Assembly (NCBI RefSeq): GCF_040744945.1
Contig: NZ_CP160453.1
Coordinates: 5,642,001-5,706,000, forward strand
Length of the DNA stretch: 64,000 bases
Direction: 5' to 3'
Origin: Saccharothrix sp. HUAS TT1
GTDB taxonomy: Bacteria > Actinomycetota > Actinomycetes > Mycobacteriales > Pseudonocardiaceae
Shown in pieces: positions 56,665-64,000 of this stretch (its first letter is position 1; each line of letters begins with the position of its first letter). The position numbers were made by a program, and so were the translations under genes. Under the pieces are notes generated by a model. That model saw nothing but the letters and a program-made list of their open reading frames with translations. It did no database searches and was not told where the DNA came from.

Positions 56665-58281
56665 ATGCCCGTGACCGTTGCCGGCGCGCCCGGCGCCTTG
56701 GGCGACGCGGATTTACGCCGGTTGGCGCAAGCCGTGTCCTTCGTCCGGAACAGCACCACGGAGGACGCGCTGGCGTCCGTGTTGGGCGGTGAACCACCGG
56801 CGTGCGTCCTGCGCCACCTCGACTTCACGCACGCCGCGGTGCTGGTCGCCGTGCGGCGGACCGAGGACGTGCTGGGCGCGCTGGCCGAGCTGGGCGTCGA
56901 GGCGCGCGACCCGGTCGCGGGCGTGGTGGTGCGGGACCGGCTGCGCGACCGGACCGGGCAGGACTTCGACGTGCGGGTCGTGCCCGGCGCCGTCGCCGAC
57001 GGCCCCCGCGAGCTGCGGCTGTTCGCCGTGCCCGGCGGAGCGGCGCTGTCCGAGGCCGACCGCGAGGCCGAGTCGCACCTGGCGTTCCACGTCACCGAGG
57101 ACGACGACGTGGTGCTGCGCGGCGTGCACGCGACGCTGCTCGACTCCGGCCTCACCGCCGACGGCGGCGGCTACGACGAGCACGAGAACGCCACCGCCCT
57201 GCGCTTCCGCGGCGGCGCCGGCCGGCTGGAGCTGACGCTGCCCGGCCACCACCCCGCCGTGCTGGAGCACCACAGGGGCCGGCCGGACCAGTCCAGACGC
57301 ACGATGTTCGACCTGATGACCGGCGCGTGGCGCACCCGCTCGGTGGCCCTGGCGGCCGAACTCGGCCTGGCCGACCTGCTCGCCACCGGACCCCTCGACA
57401 CCGCGGCGCTGGCCGAGCGCACCGGCTCCCGGGAGGACAAGCTCCGCCGCGTGCTGGCCTACCTCGCCGCGCTCGGCGTGTTCCGCCGCGACGGCGAGCA
57501 GTGGTCGCTGACCGAGGTCGGCGCCATGCTGCGCGACGACGCCGCCGGATCGCTGCGCGACCTCGCGCGCATCTACGGCGGCCTGTTCTACCGGTCGTTC
57601 AGCGGGCTGGAGCACGCCGTGCGCACCGGCGAGAGCGGGTTCGGCCACGTCTACGGCGCGCAGCCGTTCGAGCACTTCGCCGCCCACCCCGCCGACGCCA
57701 GGCTGTTCGAGGGGGCGATGGCGGCCGGCACCGCGTTCCTGGAACTCGTGCCCGCCCTGCTGGACCTGCCCGACCGCGGCACCGTGGTCGACGTCGGCGG
57801 CGGCGACGGGCGGCTGCTCGACCTCGTCCTGGCCGCCGGACCGGACCTGCGCGGCGTGCTGTTCGACCGGCCGCACGTGACCGGCGCGGCCGCCGGGGTC
57901 CTCGCCGGCCACGGCGAGCGGGCCGTCGTCGTCGCGGGCGACTTCTTCCACGACCCGGTGCCCCCGGGCGGCGACCTCTACCTGCTCTCGCGCATCCTGC
58001 ACGACTGGGACGACGAGCGCTGCTCGACCATCCTGCGCAACGTGCGCGCCGCGATGGCCGAGGGCGCGACGCTGGCCATCGTCGAGCGACCCGTCCGCGA
58101 CGACCCCCGCACCCTGCTGCCGCTGGCGTTCAACGTCCACATGATGGTCAACACCGTGCAGGGCGGCGAGCGGACCACCGACGAGCACCGGGAGCTGCTG
58201 GCCGCCAACGGGTTCGCGCTGGAGGACATCCGCGAACTGCCGCTGGACATGGCCGTGCTGATTGCCCGCGCCACGGCGTGA
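56665..58281 (+). CDS. SAM-dependent O-methyltransferase with unusual N-terminal domain
   Basis: 538 residues. The last 330 form a plant-COMT-like methyltransferase: dimerisation helices (LAAELGLADLLATGPLDTAALAERTG), then VVDVGGGDGRLLDLVLAAGPDLRGVLFDRPHV (SAM site), LLSRILHDWDDERCSTIL (catalytic His-Asp) and a C-terminal NGFALEDIRELP. Ordinary members are about 340 residues, so the N-terminal 210 are extra. They contain RHLDFTHAAVLVAV and ESHLAFHVTEDDDV, which recall VOC-type strands. Likely methylates a phenolic or enolic product in a small pathway with LuxE/LuxC. AAGGA precedes the ATG. Confidence 0.85.
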   Translation: MPVTVAGAPGALGDADLRRLAQAVSFVRNSTTEDALASVLGGEPPACVLRHLDFTHAAVLVAVRRTEDVLGALAELGVEARDPVAGVVVRDRLRDRTGQDFDVRVVPGAVADGPRELRLFAVPGGAALSEADREAESHLAFHVTEDDDVVLRGVHATLLDSGLTADGGGYDEHENATALRFRGGAGRLELTLPGHHPAVLEHHRGRPDQSRRTMFDLMTGAWRTRSVALAAELGLADLLATGPLDTAALAERTGSREDKLRRVLAYLAALGVFRRDGEQWSLTEVGAMLRDDAAGSLRDLARIYGGLFYRSFSGLEHAVRTGESGFGHVYGAQPFEHFAAHPADARLFEGAMAAGTAFLELVPALLDLPDRGTVVDVGGGDGRLLDLVLAAGPDLRGVLFDRPHVTGAAAGVLAGHGERAVVVAGDFFHDPVPPGGDLYLLSRILHDWDDERCSTILRNVRAAMAEGATLAIVERPVRDDPRTLLPLAFNVHMMVNTVQGGERTTDEHRELLAANGFALEDIRELPLDMAVLIARATA

Positions 58282-58325
58282 CCGGCGCGGTGACCGGTGT
58301 GGTGACCGGTGTGGTGACCGCCTTC
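58278..58325 (+). repeat. Tandem 12-bp repeat, about four units
   Basis: GTGACCGGCGCG, GTGACCGGTGTG, GTGACCGGTGTG, GTGACCGCCTTC follow each other without gaps, starting at the stop region of the methyltransferase gene. The middle two are identical. No gene covers it. Confidence 0.85.
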
Positions 58326-58422
58326 CGGACCACCGCGCCGACCACTGTGTGAGCGCTCTCACCAGTCCGGATGCTGGAAATCGGCTTCCTCGCCGCCCAC
58401 CCGGACGGCGAGGATCGCCGGT

Positions 58423-59598
58423 GTGCCCGTCCTGAGCGAAACCCCTGCCCCCGCCCGGTCCCGACCGTTCGTCCCGCTGGTGTCGGTGAGCCTGCTGACG
58501 GGCGTCGGGTACGCGCTGGCGGGCCCGTTCATGTCGCTGTTCCTGATCAAGGAGGTCCAGGCCGGCCCGGTCGCGGTCGGGGCGTTCCTGCTGGTCGCCG
58601 CCCTGGCCGCGATGCTGGTGAGCACCCTGGTCGGGCGGTTGTCCGACTCGCGGGCGATCCGCCGCACGCTGCTGGCGGTGGCCGGGGTGTCCGGCGCGCT
58701 GGCCTGGGCGCTGTTCGGCGTCGTGCGCGACTACTGGCTGTTGCTGCTGGTGGCGGTCACGCTGTGGGCGCTGTCGTCCTCGCAGATGCCGCAGATGTTC
58801 GCCTACGCCCGGCAGCTGCTGGAGCGCAGCGGCTCGGCCAAGGCGCCGCTGGCGATGAGCGCCCTGCGGATGACGATGTCGATCGCGTGGGTCGGCGGGC
58901 CGCCGCTGGGCGCGCTGCTGATCGTCGGCGGCGGGTTCACCGGCCTGTTCGGCGCCAGTGCCGCGGTGTACGTGCTGGCCGTCGTGGTGACCCTGGTGTG
59001 GCTGCCCGAGCTGGGGCCGTCCGCGCCGCCGTCGGACGAGGTGCGGCGGCAGTCGGGGCTGCGGCGGGAGGTCGTGCTCGCGGCGCTGGCGTTCGTGCTG
59101 CTCCAGGGGGCGACGTCGGTCGGCGTCGCGGCGATGCCGCTGTTCATCACCGAGAACCTGGGCGGCACGACCGGCGACGCGGGCCTGGTGCTGGGGCTGT
59201 GCGCGGCCCTGGAGATCCCGCTGATGCTCGGCTTCGGCGCGTTGGCGATCCGGTTCAACCACCGGGTGCTGGTGCTCGCGGGCGGCGCGGTCGCGCTGGC
59301 GTACTACTCGATCATGCTCCTGACCGACGCCACCTGGCAGGTGATGGCGGCGCAGGTGCTGCACGCCGTGGTCATCTCCGCGGTCATGGGCGTGGGCATC
59401 TCCTACTTCCAGGACCTCGCGCCCGACCGGCCCGGCTACGCCAGCACGCTCTACACCAACACGGCCAAGACCAGCGCGATGCTGTCCGGGCCGCTGCTGG
59501 GCGTGGCGCAGCACTTCGGCTTCCGCACCGCCTACGGCATGGGCCTGGTCATGTCCGTCCTGGGCCTGGCGCTGCTGCTGGCCGCCCGTCGCCGATGA
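58423..59598 (+). CDS. MFS efflux transporter, SetA/SetB-like
   Basis: 391 residues, 12 membrane segments. PLVSVSLLTGVGYALAGPFMSLFLIKEV at the N-terminus and LVGRLSDSRAIRRTLL match the sugar-efflux-transporter (Set) group, as do FAYARQLLERSGSAKAPLAMSALRM and GISYFQDLAPDRPGYASTLYTNTAKTSAMLSGPLLG. These export sugars or glycosylated or small polar products. It follows the methyltransferase gene after 141 bases on the same strand and is a fair candidate for the exporter of the pathway. GTG start. Confidence 0.87.
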   Translation: MPVLSETPAPARSRPFVPLVSVSLLTGVGYALAGPFMSLFLIKEVQAGPVAVGAFLLVAALAAMLVSTLVGRLSDSRAIRRTLLAVAGVSGALAWALFGVVRDYWLLLLVAVTLWALSSSQMPQMFAYARQLLERSGSAKAPLAMSALRMTMSIAWVGGPPLGALLIVGGGFTGLFGASAAVYVLAVVVTLVWLPELGPSAPPSDEVRRQSGLRREVVLAALAFVLLQGATSVGVAAMPLFITENLGGTTGDAGLVLGLCAALEIPLMLGFGALAIRFNHRVLVLAGGAVALAYYSIMLLTDATWQVMAAQVLHAVVISAVMGVGISYFQDLAPDRPGYASTLYTNTAKTSAMLSGPLLGVAQHFGFRTAYGMGLVMSVLGLALLLAARRR

Positions 59599-59745
59599 CA
59601 CCCGAGGTGGACCACGAGGCGTAGCGGGTTACGCACGGTCAGTGAACCGACCGTTTGGTTTGCGCTCTTCGAGCGGTTCTCCGCGAAATTCGGGTCTCGA
59701 AACCCACGGCGTTGCTAAACCTTCCCACAGGGGGAGGAGGTCACG

Positions 59746-60408
59746 GTGCCAAGGGGTTTCTACACCGACGAGCGAGGCCGCGTGCGGCCGGTCGCCGGTC
59801 GGGGCGGGCGCAGCAGGACGGTGCTGCTGGCCGGGCTCCTCGCGCTCAGCGCGGTCGGGTACGGGGGAGCGGTGGGCCTCAGCGCCGGCGGTTCCGGCGC
59901 CGGCGGTCCGGGCGGCGGCGTCGAGACGCGCAAGGCCGAGGGGAGCGACCTGGCCCGGCGCGGCGACGCCGAGGGCGCGTGGCGGCGGATGGGGTTGCAC
60001 GGCATCGAGCGGACCGACCGGCAGCGGGACGAGTGCGTGGCCGCGTCGTTCGGCGAGGTGCGCGAGTTCCTGCGGCGGGCCGGGTGCGAGGTCGTGGAAC
60101 GGGTGCTGTTCACCGTCGGCGACGACGTCGGCAACTCGGCGGTCGTCTCGGTGGCCTGGGTCGACTTCGCGTCGGGCGGTGACGCGCGGGCGTTCCAGGA
60201 GCTGGTGGACGCCTCCGGCACCGGCGACGTGGAACCGCTCGGCCTGGCCGAGGTCGGGCTGGCCGACGTCCCGTTCACCGGCGCGAACTACGGCTCCGAG
60301 CGGGACCGGTCCACGGTCGCCGTCGCCGAGGCCGAGGTCGCCACCGGCTACCTCACGCCGGAGGTGCTGGACGCGCTGGCGGAGGTGGCGGCCCAGTTGC
60401 CGCGCTAG
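59746..60408 (+). CDS. Membrane-anchored protein of unknown function
   Basis: 220 residues. A basic N-terminus (RPVAGRGGRSR) precedes one membrane segment (about 26-46, VLLAGLLALSAVGYGGAVGL), then a Gly-rich linker and an extracytoplasmic domain (about 75-220) with two Cys (DECVAAS and AGCEVVE) that may form a disulphide, and strand/helix order VVERVLFTVGDDVG, SAVVSVAWVDFAS. No family recognised. The GTG start has GGGGGAGGAGG upstream, a strong ribosome site. Its last 56 bases overlap the convergent ECF gene. Confidence 0.75.
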   Translation: MPRGFYTDERGRVRPVAGRGGRSRTVLLAGLLALSAVGYGGAVGLSAGGSGAGGPGGGVETRKAEGSDLARRGDAEGAWRRMGLHGIERTDRQRDECVAASFGEVREFLRRAGCEVVERVLFTVGDDVGNSAVVSVAWVDFASGGDARAFQELVDASGTGDVEPLGLAEVGLADVPFTGANYGSERDRSTVAVAEAEVATGYLTPEVLDALAEVAAQLPR

Positions 60409-61180
60409 CGCCGAACGACGCCTTGCGGGCGGCGCGCCGCAGCGTGCGCAGCAGCACCGGACCGGTCGCCAGCACCAGGACCGCCGTGGTGATCGCCCGG
60501 CCGACGTCCCAGCCCAGCGACGTGGCCAGGCTGAACGCCACCACGCGCGCCAGGTTGTCCAGGACCGGCGCGCCCGGTTGGTAGGACAGCGACGTGCTGG
60601 CCGCGCTCAACGCGAACGGCCAGAACGCCAGGTTCAGCAGCAGCCCGTAGACCAGGGACGCGACCGCGCTGTACGCGGCGAGCAACGCCGGCTCCGCCCT
60701 GCCGCGCAACGGCGGCAGCAGCCCCGCGCCCAACGCCACCCACGCCGCACCCAGCATCTGGTACGGCAGCCACGGCCCGACGCCGCCGGTGAGCAGGGCG
60801 GACGCGAGCAGCATCGTGTTGCCGAGCACGAACCCGAACCCGGGGCCGAACACCCGGCCGCCCAGCACGAGCAGGAAGAACACCGTCTCGACGCCCGCCG
60901 TGCCCGCGCCGAGCGGCCGGATCGCCGCGCCGAGGGCGGACAGCACGCCCAGCATCGCCACGGCCTTCGCGTCCAGCCCGCCCTCGCTGATCTCGGCCAG
61001 CACCACGGCCAGCACGAGCGGCAGGAGCAGCGCGAACGTCCACGGCCCGGCGCCGCCGCGGGCGATGCCGGCGTCCGCCGACACCAGCAGCGGCCAGCCG
61101 AACGCGACCACGCTGATCGCCGCCGCCACAGCCAGTGCGAGCGTGGCGCGGGGGCGGATGCGGACGGGGGAGCCGGTCAC
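60353..61180 (-). CDS. ECF transporter S component
   Basis: 275 residues, seven or more hydrophobic segments; a proline-rich tail (GPPPPPARPAPPA) ends it. ALGAAIRPLGAGTAGVETVFFLLVLGGRVFGPGFGFVLGNTMLLASALLTGGVGPWLPYQMLGAAWVALGAG fits substrate-binding S proteins (CbrT/BtuM/QueT-like). With the T component and the fused ATPases upstream it gives a full group-I type ECF importer. The GTG at 61180 overlaps the ATPase stop by 4 bases. Neighbours in related actinomycetes suggest cobalamin or a precursor; that is not shown here. Confidence 0.8.
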   Translation of the reverse strand: MTGSPVRIRPRATLALAVAAAISVVAFGWPLLVSADAGIARGGAGPWTFALLLPLVLAVVLAEISEGGLDAKAVAMLGVLSALGAAIRPLGAGTAGVETVFFLLVLGGRVFGPGFGFVLGNTMLLASALLTGGVGPWLPYQMLGAAWVALGAGLLPPLRGRAEPALLAAYSAVASLVYGLLLNLAFWPFALSAASTSLSYQPGAPVLDNLARVVAFSLATSLGWDVGRAITTAVLVLATGPVLLRTLRRAARKASFGASAATGPPPPPARPAPPA

Positions 61181-62778
61181 CGGACCGCCAGGGCCGCGCG
61201 CACGTCCGCCACCGTCAACCAGGCCCGCGGCGCGAGAACCTTGGCCACCTGGGGCGAGAACACCGGCGACGCGGTGACCACCTCGGCGGTCGGCCCGTCG
61301 GCCACCACCTCGCCCTCCGCCAGCACCACGACCCGGTCGGCGTACTCCGCGACGAACTCCACGTCGTGCGTGGCCAGCACGACCGCGTGGCCGCCGTCGG
61401 CGAGCTCGCGCAACGCCGCTGCCAGCCGGGTCTTCGCCGGGTAGTCCAGACCGCGGGTCGGCTCGTCCAGCAGCACCACCCGCGGCGACGGGGTGAGCGC
61501 GACGGCCAGCACCAGCGCCAGCCGCTGCCCCTCCGACAGGTCGCGCGGGTGCCGGTCGTCCGGGATGCCGGGCGCCAGCCGGTCCAGCAGCTCGCGGCAG
61601 GTGCCCGCGGGCTTGTCCGACTCGCGGTCGGCCTGCGCGCACTCGCCGCCGACGGTGTGCAGGTACAGCAGGTCGCCGGGCTGCTGCGGCACCAGGCCGA
61701 CCACCCCGCGCCGCGGCCCCGGCTTGAGCGCCGCCGGGTCCACGCCGTCCACCGCGACCTCGCCACCGGCCCGCTTCCCGGTGCCCTGCACCGCCCACAG
61801 CAGGCTCGACTTGCCCGACCCGTTGCGCCCCATCAGGGCCACCCGCTCGCCTTCGCCGACGCCCAACGACACGCCGCGCAACGCCTCCACCGCGGAGTAG
61901 CGCACCCGGAGCCCTTCGACCCGCACCAACTCCGCCCGCCGCTGCGCGACCACCACCGGCGGCTCGGCGAGGCGTTCGCGCAACGGCCCGGCCAGCCGCC
62001 GGGCGTCCCGGATGGACACCGGCGCCGGCTCCCACCCGGCCAGCTGCCCCAGCCGCACCACGGGCGGCGCGACCGGCGCGTCCGCCAGCACCGCGCCCGG
62101 CTCGCCCACCACCGGCGGCCGGCCGCCGCCGGGCAGCCACACCACGCGGTCGGCGTACTGCGCGACCCGCTCCAGCCGGTGCTCGGCGATCAGCACGGTC
62201 ATGCCCAGGTCGTGCACCAGCCGGTGCAGCGCGGCCAGCACGTCCTCCGCCGCGCCGGGGTCCAGCGCGGAGGTCGGCTCGTCCAGCACCAGCACCCGCG
62301 GGTGGGCGGTCAGGGCCGCGCCGACCGCCACCCGCTGCTGCTGCCCGCCGGACAGCGTCGCCAGCGGCCTGCGCCGCAGGTCGGCCAGCCCCAGCAGGTC
62401 CAGCGTCTCCTCGACCCGCTTGCGCATCACCGGGTTCGGCAGCGCCAGCGACTCCATCGAGTACGCCAGCTCCTCCTCGACCGAATCGGTGACGAACCCC
62501 GCCTGCGGGTCCTGCCCCACCACGCCGACCACGTCGGCCAGCTCGCGCGGCGGGTGGTCGCGGGTGTCGCGGCCGGCCACCAGCACCCGGCCGGTGAGCA
62601 CGCCGCCGGTGAAGTGCGGCACCAGGCCGTTCACCGCGCGCAGCAGCGTCGACTTGCCCGACCCGGTGCGCCCCACCACCAGGCACAGCTCGCCCTCCGG
62701 CACGTGCAGGTCCACGCCGGCCAGCGCGGGCGCGCCGGCGTCGCGGTAGGTGACCGAGACGTCCTCGAACCGGATCAC
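61177..62778 (-). CDS. ECF transporter ATPase, two domains fused (EcfA1-EcfA2)
   Basis: 533 residues with two ABC ATPase halves. First: Walker A VGRTGSGKST, signature LSGGQQQRVAVG, Walker B VLVLDEPTSALDP, H-loop AEHRLE. Second: Walker A MGRNGSGKSS, signature LSEGQRLALVL (SEG for SGG), Walker B VVLLDEPTRGLDY, H-loop THDVEF. Most ECF systems use two separate proteins. Powers uptake by the T and S proteins. GTG start overlapping the T gene stop by 4 bases. Confidence 0.92.
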   Translation of the reverse strand: MIRFEDVSVTYRDAGAPALAGVDLHVPEGELCLVVGRTGSGKSTLLRAVNGLVPHFTGGVLTGRVLVAGRDTRDHPPRELADVVGVVGQDPQAGFVTDSVEEELAYSMESLALPNPVMRKRVEETLDLLGLADLRRRPLATLSGGQQQRVAVGAALTAHPRVLVLDEPTSALDPGAAEDVLAALHRLVHDLGMTVLIAEHRLERVAQYADRVVWLPGGGRPPVVGEPGAVLADAPVAPPVVRLGQLAGWEPAPVSIRDARRLAGPLRERLAEPPVVVAQRRAELVRVEGLRVRYSAVEALRGVSLGVGEGERVALMGRNGSGKSSLLWAVQGTGKRAGGEVAVDGVDPAALKPGPRRGVVGLVPQQPGDLLYLHTVGGECAQADRESDKPAGTCRELLDRLAPGIPDDRHPRDLSEGQRLALVLAVALTPSPRVVLLDEPTRGLDYPAKTRLAAALRELADGGHAVVLATHDVEFVAEYADRVVVLAEGEVVADGPTAEVVTASPVFSPQVAKVLAPRAWLTVADVRAALAVR

Positions 62779-63836
62779 GCGTCCACCCCGTTCCTGGCGA
62801 TCACGACGGGCGCCACCGCGCACAGCACGCCGAGCGCGGGCAGCAGCGGCAGTTCGGGCACCGTCAGCGGCACGGTGCCCGGTGTCAGCGCGGCGCCGCC
62901 CAACGCCGTCGGCGCGAGGTAGGTCGCCAGTGCCGCGACCAGCCCCGACGCGACGACCAGCAGCTCGCGCGGACCCCACCGGTCCGGCCGGTAACGGCTG
63001 CGCCGCACCCGCCGCGACCCGGTCCACAGCCCCGCGACCGCCAGCACCGAGCCCGCCGCCAGCATCGGCACGCCCACCAGGCCCGGCGCGCTGCCGTCGA
63101 GCAGCCCGTACGCGCCGACGCACAGCCCGGACAGCCCGCCGAGCACCAGCGCGCCGGTCACCACCCTGGCCCGCTTCGGCAGCCCCGCGGTCCGGCCGTA
63201 CCCGCGCGAGTCCATCGCCGCCGCCAGCGCCAGGGACCGCTCGAACGCGTCCTCCAGCACCGGCACGAGCAGCACCCGCACCGCCTTCACCCCGCGCACC
63301 ACGTCACCGCGCAACGCCCTCGCCCGGCGCACCGCCCGCGCGCCCGCCACCAGCTGCGGCGCGACCGTCAACGCCACCACCACCGCCACGCTCACCTCGT
63401 ACAGCGCGGCCGGCAACGACCGCAGCAGCCGCTTGGCGTTGGCCAGCGCGTTCGCCGCGCCGACGCAGCACAGCAACGTCGCCAGCTGCAGCCCCTGGTA
63501 CACCGCGAAGGCGAGCCCTTCGGCGCTGACCGGGCCGCCGAGCCGGACACCCCTGGCCCAGTCCGGCAGCGGGATTTCGGGCAGGGTCACCAGCACCGTC
63601 GGCCCGCCGATGCCGCCCAGCAGCACGTGCAGCACCACCCGGATCGCGAGCACCACCAGGGCGAACTTGAGGAACACCCCGTACGCGCCGGCCCACGGGG
63701 TGTCCTCGCGGCACGACACGGCCACGTACCCGGCGACCGCGATCACCATCGTGAGCAGCACCGGGTTGGTGGTGCGGCTGGCGACGGCGGCCAAGCACAG
63801 CGCCCACAGCCACCACGCGCCGGGGTGCAGGCTCAC
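62775..63836 (-). CDS. ECF transporter T component (CbiQ/EcfT)
   Basis: 353 residues, about seven membrane segments, with the EcfT coupling motifs: MDSRGYGR (Ala-Arg-Gly type) and a second helix motif around RGDVVRGVKAVRVLLVPVLEDAFERSLALAAAM. The GTG at 63836 overlaps the stop of the upstream gene by 4 bases and the stop overlaps the ATPase gene, so the operon is tightly coupled. Longer than typical EcfT (about 260), with an added C-terminal membrane part. Confidence 0.9.
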   Translation of the reverse strand: MSLHPGAWWLWALCLAAVASRTTNPVLLTMVIAVAGYVAVSCREDTPWAGAYGVFLKFALVVLAIRVVLHVLLGGIGGPTVLVTLPEIPLPDWARGVRLGGPVSAEGLAFAVYQGLQLATLLCCVGAANALANAKRLLRSLPAALYEVSVAVVVALTVAPQLVAGARAVRRARALRGDVVRGVKAVRVLLVPVLEDAFERSLALAAAMDSRGYGRTAGLPKRARVVTGALVLGGLSGLCVGAYGLLDGSAPGLVGVPMLAAGSVLAVAGLWTGSRRVRRSRYRPDRWGPRELLVVASGLVAALATYLAPTALGGAALTPGTVPLTVPELPLLPALGVLCAVAPVVIARNGVDA

Positions 63837-64000
63837 CCGGCCGCCTTGGCCCGCCGACGCGCGGTCCACACGCCCAGACCGGCCAGCGCGGCGATCACCA
63901 CGACGCCGACGACCAGCCCGACCGCGCCGCCGGACGACGTGCCCGCCGTCGGCTGCACGGCGACCGACGTGGCACTCGTCGGCGCGGGGGAGCCCGACGT
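63833..64000 (-). CDS. C-terminal end of a membrane-anchored surface protein (cut by window end)
   Basis: Only the last 55 residues are in the window: a Ser/Thr/Pro-rich stretch (GSPAPTSATSVAVQPTAGTSS), one membrane helix (AVGLVVGVVVIAALAGLGVW) and a basic tail TARRRAKAAG. This is the form of an extracellular domain anchored by its C-terminus. In several actinomycetes the ECF genes are preceded by SCO2322- or DUF4430-type proteins with such an anchor, which bind the substrate outside; that reading is from memory. It overlaps the T gene by 4 bases. Confidence 0.7.
   Translation of the reverse strand, partial: TSGSPAPTSATSVAVQPTAGTSSGGAVGLVVGVVVIAALAGLGVWTARRRAKAAG

Noticed and set aside
58278..58325. 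CRISPR-like array
   Set aside because: Units are 12 bp with no spacers and no cas genes; a simple tandem repeat.

Overview
The window reads as chromosome of a high-GC, mycelial actinomycete. Third codon positions are almost all G or C, starts are often GTG, many genes overlap by ATGA or GTGA, and many secreted polysaccharide-degrading enzymes and regulators are present. The mix (DasR-type chitobiose locus, arabinanase pair, alditol oxidase, AfsR-like remnant) would suit Saccharothrix, Lentzea, Actinosynnema or relatives. The genus is an inference. No rRNA, tRNA, CRISPR array, insertion sequence or prophage was seen.

Layout. 1-9.1 kb: 3' part of a drug-efflux MFS gene, M20 peptidase, ArsR/SRPBCC pair with a perfect operator, an unrecognised TIM-barrel-like protein, a STAS protein without its phosphorylatable serine, a membrane protein, an ATP-grasp protein and a large catalase. 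9.1-18.3 kb: 1239-residue STAND-type NTPase with TPR-like helices, a tiny membrane protein, a secreted glucose/sorbosone dehydrogenase-PKD protein, a bile-acid-symporter-family transporter, and a ClpX-zinc-finger/HTH regulator coupled to an MFS pump. 18.3-25.7 kb: two secreted GH43 arabinan-degrading enzymes (CBM13 and CBM42) behind two LacI-type operators, an SDR, a coupled GPH transporter/PLP decarboxylase pair, and a small secreted protein. 25.8-32.7 kb: dasR/dasABC/dasD-like locus (GntR-UTRA regulator, lipoprotein, two permeases, cytoplasmic GH20) extended by a secreted CBM3-GH16 enzyme. 32.8-36.3 kb: BlaI and M56 protease genes, then a BlaI-type double operator in front of a CcsB cytochrome c biogenesis gene, then a GlxA-type AraC regulator.

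36.4-46.1 kb: secreted neutral ceramidase; a compact redox/ligase cluster (FAD-Rieske oxidoreductase, GCS2-type carboxylate-amine ligase, haem-oxygenase-like di-iron protein, CDGSH protein, HemK2-like methyltransferase); alpha/beta hydrolase; hemerythrin; secreted endonuclease. 46.2-54 kb: Gfo/Idh/MocA oxidoreductase, membrane-anchored beta-propeller, alditol oxidase, a Crp-type regulator with N-terminal TPR-like repeats, the decayed remnant of an AfsR/SARP regulator, and an SRPBCC/ArsR operon with a very clear promoter and paired operators. 54-59.6 kb: LuxE-like and LuxC-like genes, an O-methyltransferase with an extra N-terminal domain and an efflux pump, which look like a small aldehyde-forming pathway. 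59.7-64 kb: a membrane-anchored protein and an ECF transporter operon (anchored protein, T, fused A1-A2, S) cut by the window end.

The two best candidates for undescribed systems are the redox/ligase cluster at 38.9-43.3 kb and the LuxE/LuxC/methyltransferase/efflux operon at 54.1-59.6 kb. A regulatory lead is an identical 11-bp palindrome in front of both the das-like regulator and the secreted nuclease gene.
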